Of a stretch of DNA of 64,000 nt, positions 49,577 through 58,476 are shown piece by piece. Source of the stretch: Haematospirillum sp. H4485 (GTDB lineage: Bacteria; Pseudomonadota; Alphaproteobacteria; Rhodospirillales; Rhodospirillaceae). Location: assembly GCF_012102745.1 (NCBI RefSeq), contig NZ_JAAVSY010000008.1, positions 42,408 through 106,407 on the forward strand. The letters run 5' to 3'. Position numbers and translations under genes: made by a program. The notes beneath the pieces are model-generated. The model saw nothing but the letters and a program-made list of their open reading frames with translations. It did not search any database and was not told where the DNA came from. Positions within the stretch are counted from its first letter, which is position 1. Each line of letters begins with the position of its first letter.

Positions 49577-50479
49577 GTGACGTGCAAGGAAGCAGGATCC
49601 AGAACAAGGCCCGTCCTGTCCGCCAGTTACAAAACCGACATACCGGCCTTTTATGGAGACTGGTTCATCAACCGGCTGCAGGCCGGGCACGTCACAGTTC
49701 GCAATGTCTGGAACAACAGGCCCTTTACGGTCGACCTTCGTCCGCAGGCCCTGTCCGGTCTTGTTCTGTGGACCCGGAACATCAAACCGTTCCTGCATCA
49801 CTTGCCAGCCGTCGATGCCCTGGGCCTACCGACTGTTATCCAGTTCACGGTTACCGGCTATCCCCGCGACATGGACCGCTTTGTCCCGGATTCACACCAC
49901 GCGGTTGAGATGATACGCACCTTGGCCAGAGCCCGCGGGCTTGATGCCATTGTCTGGCGTTATGACCCCATTCTTTTCACATCCCTGACACCACCCTACT
50001 GGCACCGTGAGACATTTTCCCGCTTGGCCCGGGATCTGAAAGGTGCCGTCAACGAAGTTATTGTCAGCTTTGCCCAGTTCTACAGCAAGACACGGCGATC
50101 CCTTGAGAGGGCAGCACAGCACAGTAACCTGACCTGGCATGATCCGGATGATGACACCAAGAAGGCATTGCTGGGGGACTTCCTCGCCATCGCCCAGGAT
50201 AACGGCATGGCCCTGTCCCTGTGCGCCCAGCGCCACCTTCTGGTTCCCGGCCTGCACGATGCTGCCTGCATCGACACAGAACGTCTGTCACGCCTGGCAG
50301 ACCAATCTATTGTCACTGGATCCCGCAGCCACCGCGCGGCCTGTGCCTGTGCCGCCAGCAAGGATATCGGGGCCTATAACACCTGCGCACAAGGCTGCAT
50401 TTACTGCTATGCGACAACAACGCACGAGAAAGCATGCGAGGCCGCGCAGTCTCACAAAGCAGACCAGGCCGCCCTGTAG
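49577..50479 (+). CDS. DUF1848 protein with CX3CX2C motif at its carboxy end
   Basis: A 300-residue protein of the DUF1848 family. It begins VLSASYKTDIPAFYGDWF and contains LVLWTRNIKPFLHHL, TVTGYPRDMDRFVPD and DAIVWRYDPILF, typical of the family. Near residues 260-278 comes CACAASKDIGAYNTC, then CAQGCIYCYAT. CAQGCIYC has the CX3CX2C spacing used by radical-SAM enzymes to hold a 4Fe-4S cluster, but here it is at the carboxy end instead of the start. The function is unknown. The start is GTG 49577, just after the trxA terminator, with AAAAGGGG upstream. Confidence 0.85.
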   Translation: MTCKEAGSRTRPVLSASYKTDIPAFYGDWFINRLQAGHVTVRNVWNNRPFTVDLRPQALSGLVLWTRNIKPFLHHLPAVDALGLPTVIQFTVTGYPRDMDRFVPDSHHAVEMIRTLARARGLDAIVWRYDPILFTSLTPPYWHRETFSRLARDLKGAVNEVIVSFAQFYSKTRRSLERAAQHSNLTWHDPDDDTKKALLGDFLAIAQDNGMALSLCAQRHLLVPGLHDAACIDTERLSRLADQSIVTGSRSHRAACACAASKDIGAYNTCAQGCIYCYATTTHEKACEAAQSHKADQAAL

Positions 50480-50481
50480 CA

Positions 50482-53400
50482 TCAGGCGGAAACGCAAGCT
50501 TCCGGAAGGCGTCGGGAAACAGGCATATCAAGACGCATCACCATCTCCCGGGGCACAATCTGCCAGAAATTCCCGATTTGACAGTGCCACTCGGCCAGTA
50601 TTTTCTCGGCAAAGCGAGACCCTGTTTCACAGGTATGTTGGCGGACCAGCTCCTTCAGGCGATTTGCGTAGTAATCCATTTCGATCCGCTGACAGATTAC
50701 GGAATCCGGGTTGAGCAGATGATCAAGACTGTCATCGCACAAAACATAAGCCATACCACCGGTCATACCGGCGGCAAAATTCGGACCAACAGGCCCAAGA
50801 ATTACAACCTCTCCGCCCGTCATGTACTCGCAGCCATTTGATCCACACCCCTCGATCACGGCAACAGCCCCTGAGTTACGTACGGCAAAACGCTCCCCAG
50901 CCTGGCCTGCTGCAAAAAGAGTTCCCGCCGTTGCTCCATACAGGACCGTGTTTCCGATAATGGTATTATCCTGGGACAATAGCGGACTGGACACCGGGGG
51001 GCGCACAACAATGGCCCCACCGGACAATCCCTTGCCAACGTAGTCGTTGGCATCTCCGAAAACTTCCAGCTTCAGGCCCTGCACGGCAAAGGCCCCAAGG
51101 GACTGCCCGGCAGACCCACGCAGGCGAACCGTAATGTGGCCCGGCTGAAGCCCCTTCATCCCATAGCGGGTCACAATTCTGTGGCTCAACCCGGTTCCAA
51201 CCGCACGGTGCGTATTCTGCACATGATAGGTCAGCTGCATCTTCTCCCCGTCCTCCAGGGCAGAGCGGGCATCCTCGATCATACGGGCATCAAGGGTTTC
51301 ATCAACCTCGTTACGCCCCTGGACAGCACAAACAGTCGGCAGCCCCCCTGTATCTGCCTTGACCAGAAGGGAGTTCAGGTCCAGGTCATCCAGATACCAA
51401 GCCCCTCGTGAAACCTGGTACAGCAGGTCGGTCCGGCCGATAATCTCGTTCAGGGTCCGGAAACCCAGCTCGGCCAGAATTTCTCGCACCTCTTCAGCCA
51501 TAAAGGAGAACAGGTTGACAACCTTTTCCGGTGTACCGCCGAACTTGGCCCGCAGGGCCTCATCCTGCGTGCAGACACCGACCGGACATGTATTGGAATG
51601 ACACTGGCGCACCATAATGCAGCCCATGGCAATCAGGCTTGCCGTGCCAACCCCGAATTCCTCGGCCCCGAGAATGGCGGCCACAACCACATCCCGGCCT
51701 GTCTTGATGCCGCCATCCGTGCGCAAAAGAACCCGATGACGCAAACGGTTGAGGGTCAGGACCTGGTGAACCTCCGACAGGCCAAGCTCCCACGGCAGCC
51801 CGGCGTAGCGGATCGATGTCATCGGGCTGGCCCCGGTCCCGCCCGCATGCCCGGAAATATGGATAACATCGGCCTTGGCCTTGGCCACACCGGCCGCAAT
51901 GGTCCCAATGCCGGAACGGGAAACCAGCTTGACTACAACGCGGGCCTTTGGATTGATCTGCTTCAGGTCATAGATAAGCTGGGCCAGATCCTCGATGGAA
52001 TAAATATCGTGGTGGGGGGGAGGAGAGATCAGCGTCACCCCCGGTGTTGAATGGCGCAGGGCCGCAATCTGCGCTGTTACCTTGAAGCCGGGCAACTGCC
52101 CTCCCTCGCCGGGTTTGGCGCCTTGTGCAACCTTGATCTCAATTTCACGGCACTGGTTCAGATACTCCGCCGTCACGCCAAAACGCCCGGATGCCACCTG
52201 TTTGATTGCTGAATTGGCATTGTCGCCATTCGGGCGGGGACGATACCGCTCCGGCACCTCGCCACCCTCACCACTGTCTGACTTGGCACCAATCCGGTTC
52301 ATGGCAATATTCAGGGTACCATGGGCTTCTTCCGACAAAGCCCCAAGCGACATGGCCGGCGTTACGAAACGGCGACGCAGCTGGGTCACAGATTCCACCT
52401 CATCCGGAGGCAATGGACGCTCTGCCCGGCGGAAATCCAGCAAATCACGCAATGAAATCGGCGGTAACGCACGAACTCCACGGGTATAACGCTGATACAG
52501 GGCATAATCCTCTCGCGTCACAGCCATCTGCAACATATGGATCAGGGTCCCCTCAAAACCGTGCGTCTCGCCAGAACCACGCCGATAGCGATACAGGCCA
52601 CCGACAGGAAGAACGACCGAAGGAGCCTTCCAGGCCCGGACATGCTGCTCCAGGACCATTTTCTGGATCCCTGCCATCCCGATACCGGAAATCCGGGACG
52701 GCATACCGGGAAAGAATTCCGCGACCAGGGCACGGGACAGACCAACAGCCTCGAAGTTCAGCCCCCCACGATACGAGGACACAACGGAGATACCCATCTT
52801 GGACATGATCTTCCGCAAACCATCATCCTGGGCCTTGCGAAAGTTTCTCAGTGCCTGCTCCAGCGAAATTCCGCCCAGAAGACCCCGGCGGACACGGTCA
52901 TGGATAGCTTCCTCAGCCAGCCAGGCGTTGACCGTGGTAGCACCGACACCGATCAGAACAGCAATGGAGTGTGTATCCAGACATTCACCAGACCGGACAT
53001 TCAAGCTGGTAAATGTACGCAGCTTCTGGCGGATCAACCAGGTGTGCACAGCCCCTGCAGCCAAGATCATCGGCATGGGAGCACGGTCTGCAGACGCAGA
53101 CTCATCCGTCAGGATAACGTGAGTACAACCACCCCGAACAGCGTCCTCGGTTTCGTTCTGGATACGACGCACAGCCTCACGCAGGGCATGCTCACCACCA
53201 TGAACGTCGAAGGTACAATCCACAAAAGCGGCTGCATCACCCATATAGGCGCACATGGCCCGAAATTCGGCATTGGTCAGGACCGGGCTCTCGATCTGCA
53301 AAATATCACACTGGGATGGATCTTCATCCAGGATATTGCCCAAATTGCCCAGACGGGTCCCCAGGCTCATGACCCGTGTTTCCCGTAGTGGATCAATGGG

Positions 53401-55035
53401 TGGATTGGTCACCTGGCTGAAATTCTGCCGAAAGAAGACATGCAATCCACGATAATGATCCGAAAGCACGGCCAAGGGCGTATCATCCCCCATCGAGCCA
53501 ATGGCTTCCTTGGCTTCCTCGATCATCGGAGCCAGTATCAGCTCCATGTCTTCCAGGGTCATGCCATGAGCAAGCTGCCGACGGCACAGCGTACCGGCAT
53601 CAAGCGTTGGACTGGACATCCCCGATCCCTTTATCAGGCTGTCCAGATGCGTCATCCGGGATGTCCAGGCCCCAAAGGGAGCACGGGAAGCCATGGCGGT
53701 TTTCAGCGCATCATCACCGTAGAAGCGCCCTTCCAGCAGGTCTATGCCAATACACTGCCCGGGACCAACACGCCCCTTGGCCCGAACACTGGCTTCATCA
53801 ATGCGCACCATGCCCGTTTCCGAGCCCACAATCAGCAGATCGTCACCGGTTATGGTGTAGCGCAAAGGACGAAGGCCATTACGGTCCAAGCCGGCAATAA
53901 CCCAGCGCCCGTCATAGGCACAAACAGCAGCCGGGCCATCCCACGGTTCCATCACGCAGTTGCTGTAACGGAAGAAATGCCGGTGTGCATCCGGCATGAC
54001 CGATCCGGAAGAAAGGCTCTCCGGAATCATCATGGCCTTGACCGCAGGTGCCGGGCGCCCGGCACGCACCAGAAGCTCAAACACATTGTCCAAGGCAGCC
54101 GAGTCAGACCCGCCAGGCTGAATAACCGGCTTCAGGTCACGAACACGAGCACCAAAGACAGGGCTTTCCAGACGGGTCTCATGCGCCCGCATCCAGTTGA
54201 TGTTACCGGAAAGAGTGTTGATCTCTCCATTGTGGGCCAACATCCGGAACGGCTGGGCCAGACGCCACGTCGGGAATGTATTGGTGGAGTAACGCTGGTG
54301 ATAGATGGCAAACGGGGACTCAAACCGCTCATCAGCCAGATCTGGATAGAACGTGTCCAGCTGCTCGGCCAGGAACATGCCCTTGTAAATCACGGAACGG
54401 CAGGACAGCGAGCAAACATAGAACTCGGCAATATTCTCGGCCGATGCCTTGGCCTCCATCCGGCGACGCAGAACATACAAGTCTGTTTCAAACTGCTGTT
54501 CGGGGACATTGCGGGTATTGGCAATCATGATCTGTTCGATCTCGGGACGCGTCGCGTTGGCTTTTTCCCCGATCACATCGATATCAACCGGCACCTGGCG
54601 CCAGCCATAGATCCCGTACCCACAGCGCAGAATCTCGGCTTCAACAATCATCCGGCACCGTTCTTGTGCCAGCATGTCGTTCTTGGGCAGAAAAATCATG
54701 CCCACCGCCATCACCCCATCCAGCGGCTTGTGACCAATGCGTTCAACGTGAGCCTTGAAGAAGGTTTGCGGGACAGCAACGTGAATGCCGGCACCATCAC
54801 CCGTTTTTCCATCCGCATCGACAGCCCCGCGATGAAACAGAACCTTCAGGGCGCTGATACCAGCCTCGACCACCTGGCGCCGGGGCTTTCCGTCAAGAGC
54901 TGCTACCAGACCAACACCGCAAGCGTCATGCTCCTGAAGCGGAAAGTAAAGGTGTGCTTCTTCCAGGGTCCGGACATTGTTATGCCAATCGTCTGGAAAC
55001 GGCTTGCCTGTCTCGGCTACAGACTGGTTTCCCAT
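50482..55035 (-). CDS. gltB: Glutamate synthase (NADPH) large subunit
   Basis: GltB makes glutamate from glutamine and 2-oxoglutarate. The protein is 1517 residues. A 38-residue propeptide precedes the amidotransferase nucleophile in LQEHDACGVGLVAALDG (Cys39). Later come the FMN-binding synthase domain (SDSGEGGEVPERYRPRP, KPGEGGQLPGFKVT) and the 3Fe-4S ligands in CIMVRQCHSNTCPVGVC. The carboxy beta-helix domain has GGxIVVRPP-type glycine repeats. The start overlaps the gltD stop as TAATG, so gltD and gltB are coupled, with gltD first. A terminator is not obvious at the end, which nearly meets the convergent DUF1848 gene. Confidence 0.97.
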   Translation of the reverse strand: MGNQSVAETGKPFPDDWHNNVRTLEEAHLYFPLQEHDACGVGLVAALDGKPRRQVVEAGISALKVLFHRGAVDADGKTGDGAGIHVAVPQTFFKAHVERIGHKPLDGVMAVGMIFLPKNDMLAQERCRMIVEAEILRCGYGIYGWRQVPVDIDVIGEKANATRPEIEQIMIANTRNVPEQQFETDLYVLRRRMEAKASAENIAEFYVCSLSCRSVIYKGMFLAEQLDTFYPDLADERFESPFAIYHQRYSTNTFPTWRLAQPFRMLAHNGEINTLSGNINWMRAHETRLESPVFGARVRDLKPVIQPGGSDSAALDNVFELLVRAGRPAPAVKAMMIPESLSSGSVMPDAHRHFFRYSNCVMEPWDGPAAVCAYDGRWVIAGLDRNGLRPLRYTITGDDLLIVGSETGMVRIDEASVRAKGRVGPGQCIGIDLLEGRFYGDDALKTAMASRAPFGAWTSRMTHLDSLIKGSGMSSPTLDAGTLCRRQLAHGMTLEDMELILAPMIEEAKEAIGSMGDDTPLAVLSDHYRGLHVFFRQNFSQVTNPPIDPLRETRVMSLGTRLGNLGNILDEDPSQCDILQIESPVLTNAEFRAMCAYMGDAAAFVDCTFDVHGGEHALREAVRRIQNETEDAVRGGCTHVILTDESASADRAPMPMILAAGAVHTWLIRQKLRTFTSLNVRSGECLDTHSIAVLIGVGATTVNAWLAEEAIHDRVRRGLLGGISLEQALRNFRKAQDDGLRKIMSKMGISVVSSYRGGLNFEAVGLSRALVAEFFPGMPSRISGIGMAGIQKMVLEQHVRAWKAPSVVLPVGGLYRYRRGSGETHGFEGTLIHMLQMAVTREDYALYQRYTRGVRALPPISLRDLLDFRRAERPLPPDEVESVTQLRRRFVTPAMSLGALSEEAHGTLNIAMNRIGAKSDSGEGGEVPERYRPRPNGDNANSAIKQVASGRFGVTAEYLNQCREIEIKVAQGAKPGEGGQLPGFKVTAQIAALRHSTPGVTLISPPPHHDIYSIEDLAQLIYDLKQINPKARVVVKLVSRSGIGTIAAGVAKAKADVIHISGHAGGTGASPMTSIRYAGLPWELGLSEVHQVLTLNRLRHRVLLRTDGGIKTGRDVVVAAILGAEEFGVGTASLIAMGCIMVRQCHSNTCPVGVCTQDEALRAKFGGTPEKVVNLFSFMAEEVREILAELGFRTLNEIIGRTDLLYQVSRGAWYLDDLDLNSLLVKADTGGLPTVCAVQGRNEVDETLDARMIEDARSALEDGEKMQLTYHVQNTHRAVGTGLSHRIVTRYGMKGLQPGHITVRLRGSAGQSLGAFAVQGLKLEVFGDANDYVGKGLSGGAIVVRPPVSSPLLSQDNTIIGNTVLYGATAGTLFAAGQAGERFAVRNSGAVAVIEGCGSNGCEYMTGGEVVILGPVGPNFAAGMTGGMAYVLCDDSLDHLLNPDSVICQRIEMDYYANRLKELVRQHTCETGSRFAEKILAEWHCQIGNFWQIVPREMVMRLDMPVSRRLPEACVSA

Positions 55036-56495
55036 TATACCCGCACTCCTTCACCAAAACTGGCAACAGCCCCTGTATCCGACCGTTTCTCAAGGTAATC
55101 GGCGATTGAGGCTGCAACCTCCCGCCCGTCACGAATAGCCCAGACCACCAGGGATGCGCCGCGCACGATGTCGCCGGCAGCAAACACACCTTCCACCGAG
55201 GTCATCGCGGTCTGCGGATCAACCACCAGTGTTCCATACTCCGTTACACGCAATGCAGACTCCCCGAAGAGGGTCGGCACATCCTCGGGATCAAAACCTA
55301 GGGCCTCGATCACAAGACCAGCTGGCAGAACAAAATGGGAATCCCCAACCGGGCGGGGTGTCTGGCGGCCACTGGCATCCGGAACACCCAGATACATCGG
55401 CACAGCCCGCACCCCTGATACATGGCCGGGCGTTCCTTCATCCAGGAAAGCCTCTGGCGCTGACAGCCAGACAAATTCCACGCCCTCTTCCTCGGCATTG
55501 GAAACTTCACGCAGGGAGCCGGGCATATTGTCACGATCACGCCTGTAAAGGCACTTGACGCTGCGTGCCCCTTGACGGATGGCTGTACGCACACAGTCCA
55601 TCGCGGTATCACCACCCCCGATGACGACAACATGCCTGTCCCGCGCATCCAACCCGAGGTCCACAGCAGCATCCCCAAAGCCGGCACGACTGGATGCAAT
55701 CAAATAGTCCAGGGCTGGAACCACTCCACGCAGGCCAGACCCCGGTGTTGAAAGATTACGTGCCCGGTACACGCCCGTGGCAAGCAGGATGGCGTCGTGG
55801 CGCTCCCTGAGAGTGGAAAAGGCAAGATTGCCCCCAACATCCACGCCAAGATGAAACACAATGCCGCCGTCCTGCAGTCGCTGGACACGACGGCGTACCA
55901 CATCCTTTTCCAGCTTGAAGCCGGGAATACCATAAACCAGCAACCCGCCGGCACGATCGTAACGATCGTAAATATCCACATCAAAGCCACGAAGACGAAG
56001 CTCTTCTGCAGCAACCAGTCCGGCCGGACCGGCACCAACAATCCCGACGCTCTGCCCCCGGGCCGGGCCAGGCTGCAAAGGCTTCACCCACCCCTGCGCC
56101 CATGCTGTATCGGTGACAAAACGTTCAACTGCACCGATGGTCACTGTGTGATGGCCAGATTGCTCCAGAACACAGGATCCCTCGCACAGACGATCCTGCG
56201 GACAGATACGACCGCAAATTTCCGGCATGGCATTGGTTGCGGAGGCCAACTCGTATGCCTCGCGCAGGCGACCTGCTGCGGCCATGGCCAACCAATCGGG
56301 AATATTGTTCCCGAGCGGACAATGAATCTGGCAAAACGGAATGCCACACTGCGTGCAACGCGAAGCCTGCTCACTGGCCTTGTCCGGGTTAAACACGCTG
56401 TAAATTTCGTCAAAGTCACCGCATCGCTCCTGCGCGGAACGCTTGTCAGGTATCTGCTGATCCAGACGGACAAACTGCATCATCTTTGACGGCAT
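55035..56495 (-). CDS. gltD: Glutamate synthase small subunit
   Basis: GltD delivers electrons from NADPH through FAD and 4Fe-4S clusters to GltB. The 486-residue protein has the two amino-terminal cysteine sets (CTQCGIPFCQIHCPLGNNIP and ICGRICPQDRLCEGSCV), the FAD loop VGIVGAGPAGLVAAEELR, the NADPH loop VVVIGGGDTAMDCVRTAI and the VFAAGDIVRGASLVVWAI end. ATG 56495 follows GGGGAGG by eight bases, which removes 31 residues of the longer reading. It heads the gltDB operon; the 255-base gap upstream shows no other gene and should hold its promoter. Confidence 0.97.
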   Translation of the reverse strand: MPSKMMQFVRLDQQIPDKRSAQERCGDFDEIYSVFNPDKASEQASRCTQCGIPFCQIHCPLGNNIPDWLAMAAAGRLREAYELASATNAMPEICGRICPQDRLCEGSCVLEQSGHHTVTIGAVERFVTDTAWAQGWVKPLQPGPARGQSVGIVGAGPAGLVAAEELRLRGFDVDIYDRYDRAGGLLVYGIPGFKLEKDVVRRRVQRLQDGGIVFHLGVDVGGNLAFSTLRERHDAILLATGVYRARNLSTPGSGLRGVVPALDYLIASSRAGFGDAAVDLGLDARDRHVVVIGGGDTAMDCVRTAIRQGARSVKCLYRRDRDNMPGSLREVSNAEEEGVEFVWLSAPEAFLDEGTPGHVSGVRAVPMYLGVPDASGRQTPRPVGDSHFVLPAGLVIEALGFDPEDVPTLFGESALRVTEYGTLVVDPQTAMTSVEGVFAAGDIVRGASLVVWAIRDGREVAASIADYLEKRSDTGAVASFGEGVRV

Positions 56496-56750
56496 GCAAA
56501 AACCTCCCCGATCAAGCGGTACCGGCACAACAGCACCGCAGAAGAGAATCGCTCTCAACCCACAGGAGGAATACGAGCAGTAACCCAACTATTCGGGTAT
56601 ACGGGTTACCATGCTCTCACGCAACAATAAAGCCGCAGAAATGGTCAGCAATACTGGCCATTCGCATGGCCCTTGAAACCATAATGAACCGCAACCAAGG
56701 CGCTGTAAACGCCATGCTGGCAGAACTAGGCCCATATCCTTACGAAAGCA

Positions 56751-57914
56751 TCAAGGGGAAGCGCGCCCCAGATCATACACTCCGCGACCGCCCGCCATAC
56801 GCCCCAGCTCCTGCCAGGCCGTTGCCAGATGATAGCCCGTACTGGCACGCAGCGTTTGATCAAATGGCTCAAGGGAGCGGCTGCACGCTTCAATCCAGAA
56901 GCCACCCGGGCGCAAATAGGTGCGACCAAGAAAATCCAGGAATTCCTTTTCCTGCCCCGGTCGCAGAACAGCCAACGCCTTGAGCAATTCAGTCAAGGGC
57001 CAGATGCGCTTTCCCTCGTCCGTCACACGACCGTGCGCATCCACACTGTTGAAAACGCCACCGAACGCACGATCAATCCCGCACGTCATGCCACGTTCCA
57101 GAAGGTCATGAGCCTGGTCCAGCCAGCGTTGCTGCACAGGACCAGGTTCGTGGAAGCGCACCGCATATTCATGCAACAACCAAGCCCACTCGAACTGATG
57201 ACCCGGTTCAATCTGGGCCCGGGCCGCAAGCTCGGGAGATCCGTCTTCCCCAAAGTATTCCGCAACCATTCCGGCCTGGGGGTGCAGAAGCGATGGAAAC
57301 AAAGCAGCCAGATGGTGAGCCATATCGGCATCCTGACTGCGACCCGAAACCAGGGCAAAAGCCATAGCAGCCTCAAACAGATGCATGTGCGGGTTTTGCA
57401 ACAGGCGTCTGTCTGGCCCTGATCCATCCGGGTCTGCCCCGGCTGCAAACCACGAACAGTCGGGAAGAGTAAACAGCGTCCGGATGTCATCGATTGTCCG
57501 CCGCGCCAGGAACAGTGCGCGATCATGACCAAGAACAGAGGCCGCAACCGCTGTCGCCAGAACAACAAAGGCATGGGCATACAAATCCTTGCGCCGGTCC
57601 GCAGCCTCGCCATCCGGCATGATACTGAACCACCATCCCCCGTTCAGGGGATCGGCATACAGGGTGTCCAGTCTCTCCAGAAGACGCCCCCCCTGATCAC
57701 GACACAAGACGGGATCAATCGCATACAAGGCACAGCGGACATAGAGCTGGCGGCACAAAGCCATCACACGACGGGGCGTCTGACAGCGCGGTGTACCGTC
57801 TTCCTCCAGGATCTCGACGGTTGACCCTGTTTCCCTGTCCCATCCGGGCCCCGCCCAGATATCAAGATGACCAGCCATAAAAGCCCTGTCGAGAGAACGT
57901 ACAGAAAGTGTCAT
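56751..57914 (-). CDS. AGE-family sugar epimerase/isomerase
   Basis: A 387-residue alpha/alpha-barrel protein of the N-acylglucosamine 2-epimerase superfamily, whose members interconvert sugars such as N-acetylglucosamine/N-acetylmannosamine or mannose/fructose. Visible blocks are GWWFSIMPDG, RKDLYAHAFVVLA, NPHMHLFEAAMAF, PGHQFEWAWLLHEY and KRIWPLTELLKAL, which carry the catalytic histidines. ATG 57914 is chosen; the ribosome site is poor. Exact substrate is unknown, and nearby genes (gltBD and an RTX protein) do not point to a pathway. Confidence 0.85.
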   Translation of the reverse strand: MTLSVRSLDRAFMAGHLDIWAGPGWDRETGSTVEILEEDGTPRCQTPRRVMALCRQLYVRCALYAIDPVLCRDQGGRLLERLDTLYADPLNGGWWFSIMPDGEAADRRKDLYAHAFVVLATAVAASVLGHDRALFLARRTIDDIRTLFTLPDCSWFAAGADPDGSGPDRRLLQNPHMHLFEAAMAFALVSGRSQDADMAHHLAALFPSLLHPQAGMVAEYFGEDGSPELAARAQIEPGHQFEWAWLLHEYAVRFHEPGPVQQRWLDQAHDLLERGMTCGIDRAFGGVFNSVDAHGRVTDEGKRIWPLTELLKALAVLRPGQEKEFLDFLGRTYLRPGGFWIEACSRSLEPFDQTLRASTGYHLATAWQELGRMAGGRGVYDLGRASP

Positions 57915-58168
57915 CAGAAAAATCCGGTATCTGTAAAAGAGGGCAACAAAGGCCGGGGAGAAGCCCGAACGCAACAACTTTACACCATGACACTGCGCTG
58001 TCGCAGGACAAACCTTGCATCACCGGATCACGATACAACCGTGATCAAGAGACGCCAAAAAGATAAGAAAACAAAATATGTCAACAGCAGGACAAGTTAT
58101 CGACTCATTCATATCAATGCTGAATCCGCCCTGATCAACAAGATGTATGCATAATAAAAATGAAAAAT

Positions 58169-58196
58169 TTGGCAATGGGTTAGTTAAACTTATTAT
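58169..58196 (+). promoter_or_regulatory. Candidate sigma-70-type promoter for the RTX gene
   Basis: TTGGCA (58169) and TATTAT (58191) are separated by 16 bases, each one mismatch from consensus. They stand about 280 bases upstream of the RTX start and inside the most AT-rich part of the gap. It is a pattern match only. Confidence 0.35.
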
Positions 58197-58246
58197 TTCT
58201 GCTACAAAATAGTTAAAACAAGGTCGCATGCCCATGGAGCAGCAGG

Positions 58247-58273
58247 TCAGGAGATGGTTCTTCTATCTCCTGA
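58247..58273. repeat. Inverted repeat in the RTX leader
   Basis: TCAGGAGAT and ATCTCCTGA form a perfect nine-bp stem around a nine-base loop. If transcription starts near 58200 this lies in the 5' leader. There is no T-run after it. Confidence 0.7.
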
Positions 58274-58476
58274 CGGTGAGGGCTGTTTCCTGTAGCGGGG
58301 CTGTGTCCAAAAAAAGAGCTGATAAACCCATGCCAACAGAAGTGGAAATCCACCATCTGTTGCTTACACCCTGATGACACGGGGCCGTCGCGGTCTGGCC
58401 CGGGTTAACCTTGCTCGCATCTCTTCACCATCCATCAGCAAGGCAACGCAGGCTCCCAGCCACGCAGGAGGGGACC

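Larger units (their letters stand above)
57915..58476. other. Long AT-rich spacer upstream of the RTX gene
   Basis: A 562-base gap between the divergent AGE and RTX genes. Bases 58050-58220 are strikingly AT-rich. It contains a candidate promoter, two copies of a TAGTTAAA(A)C element (near 58182 and 58210) and a nine-bp inverted repeat at 58247. A reading frame at 57867-58154 overlaps the AGE start and shows no coding character. Confidence 0.6.

Noticed and set aside
53440..55098. 552-codon open frame on the plus strand
   Set aside because: It lies entirely opposite gltB, has no ribosome site or recognisable motif, and its frame mirrors the codon bias of the real gene.
57867..58154. 95-codon plus-strand frame before the RTX gene
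   Set aside because: Overlaps the start of the AGE epimerase gene and enters AT-rich control DNA. No ribosome site or family signal.
58290..58330. GGGGCTGTGTCCAAAAAAA stretch read as an insertion-sequence end
   Set aside because: It resembles termini of some insertion sequences, but no partner inverted copy or transposase remnant lies nearby.
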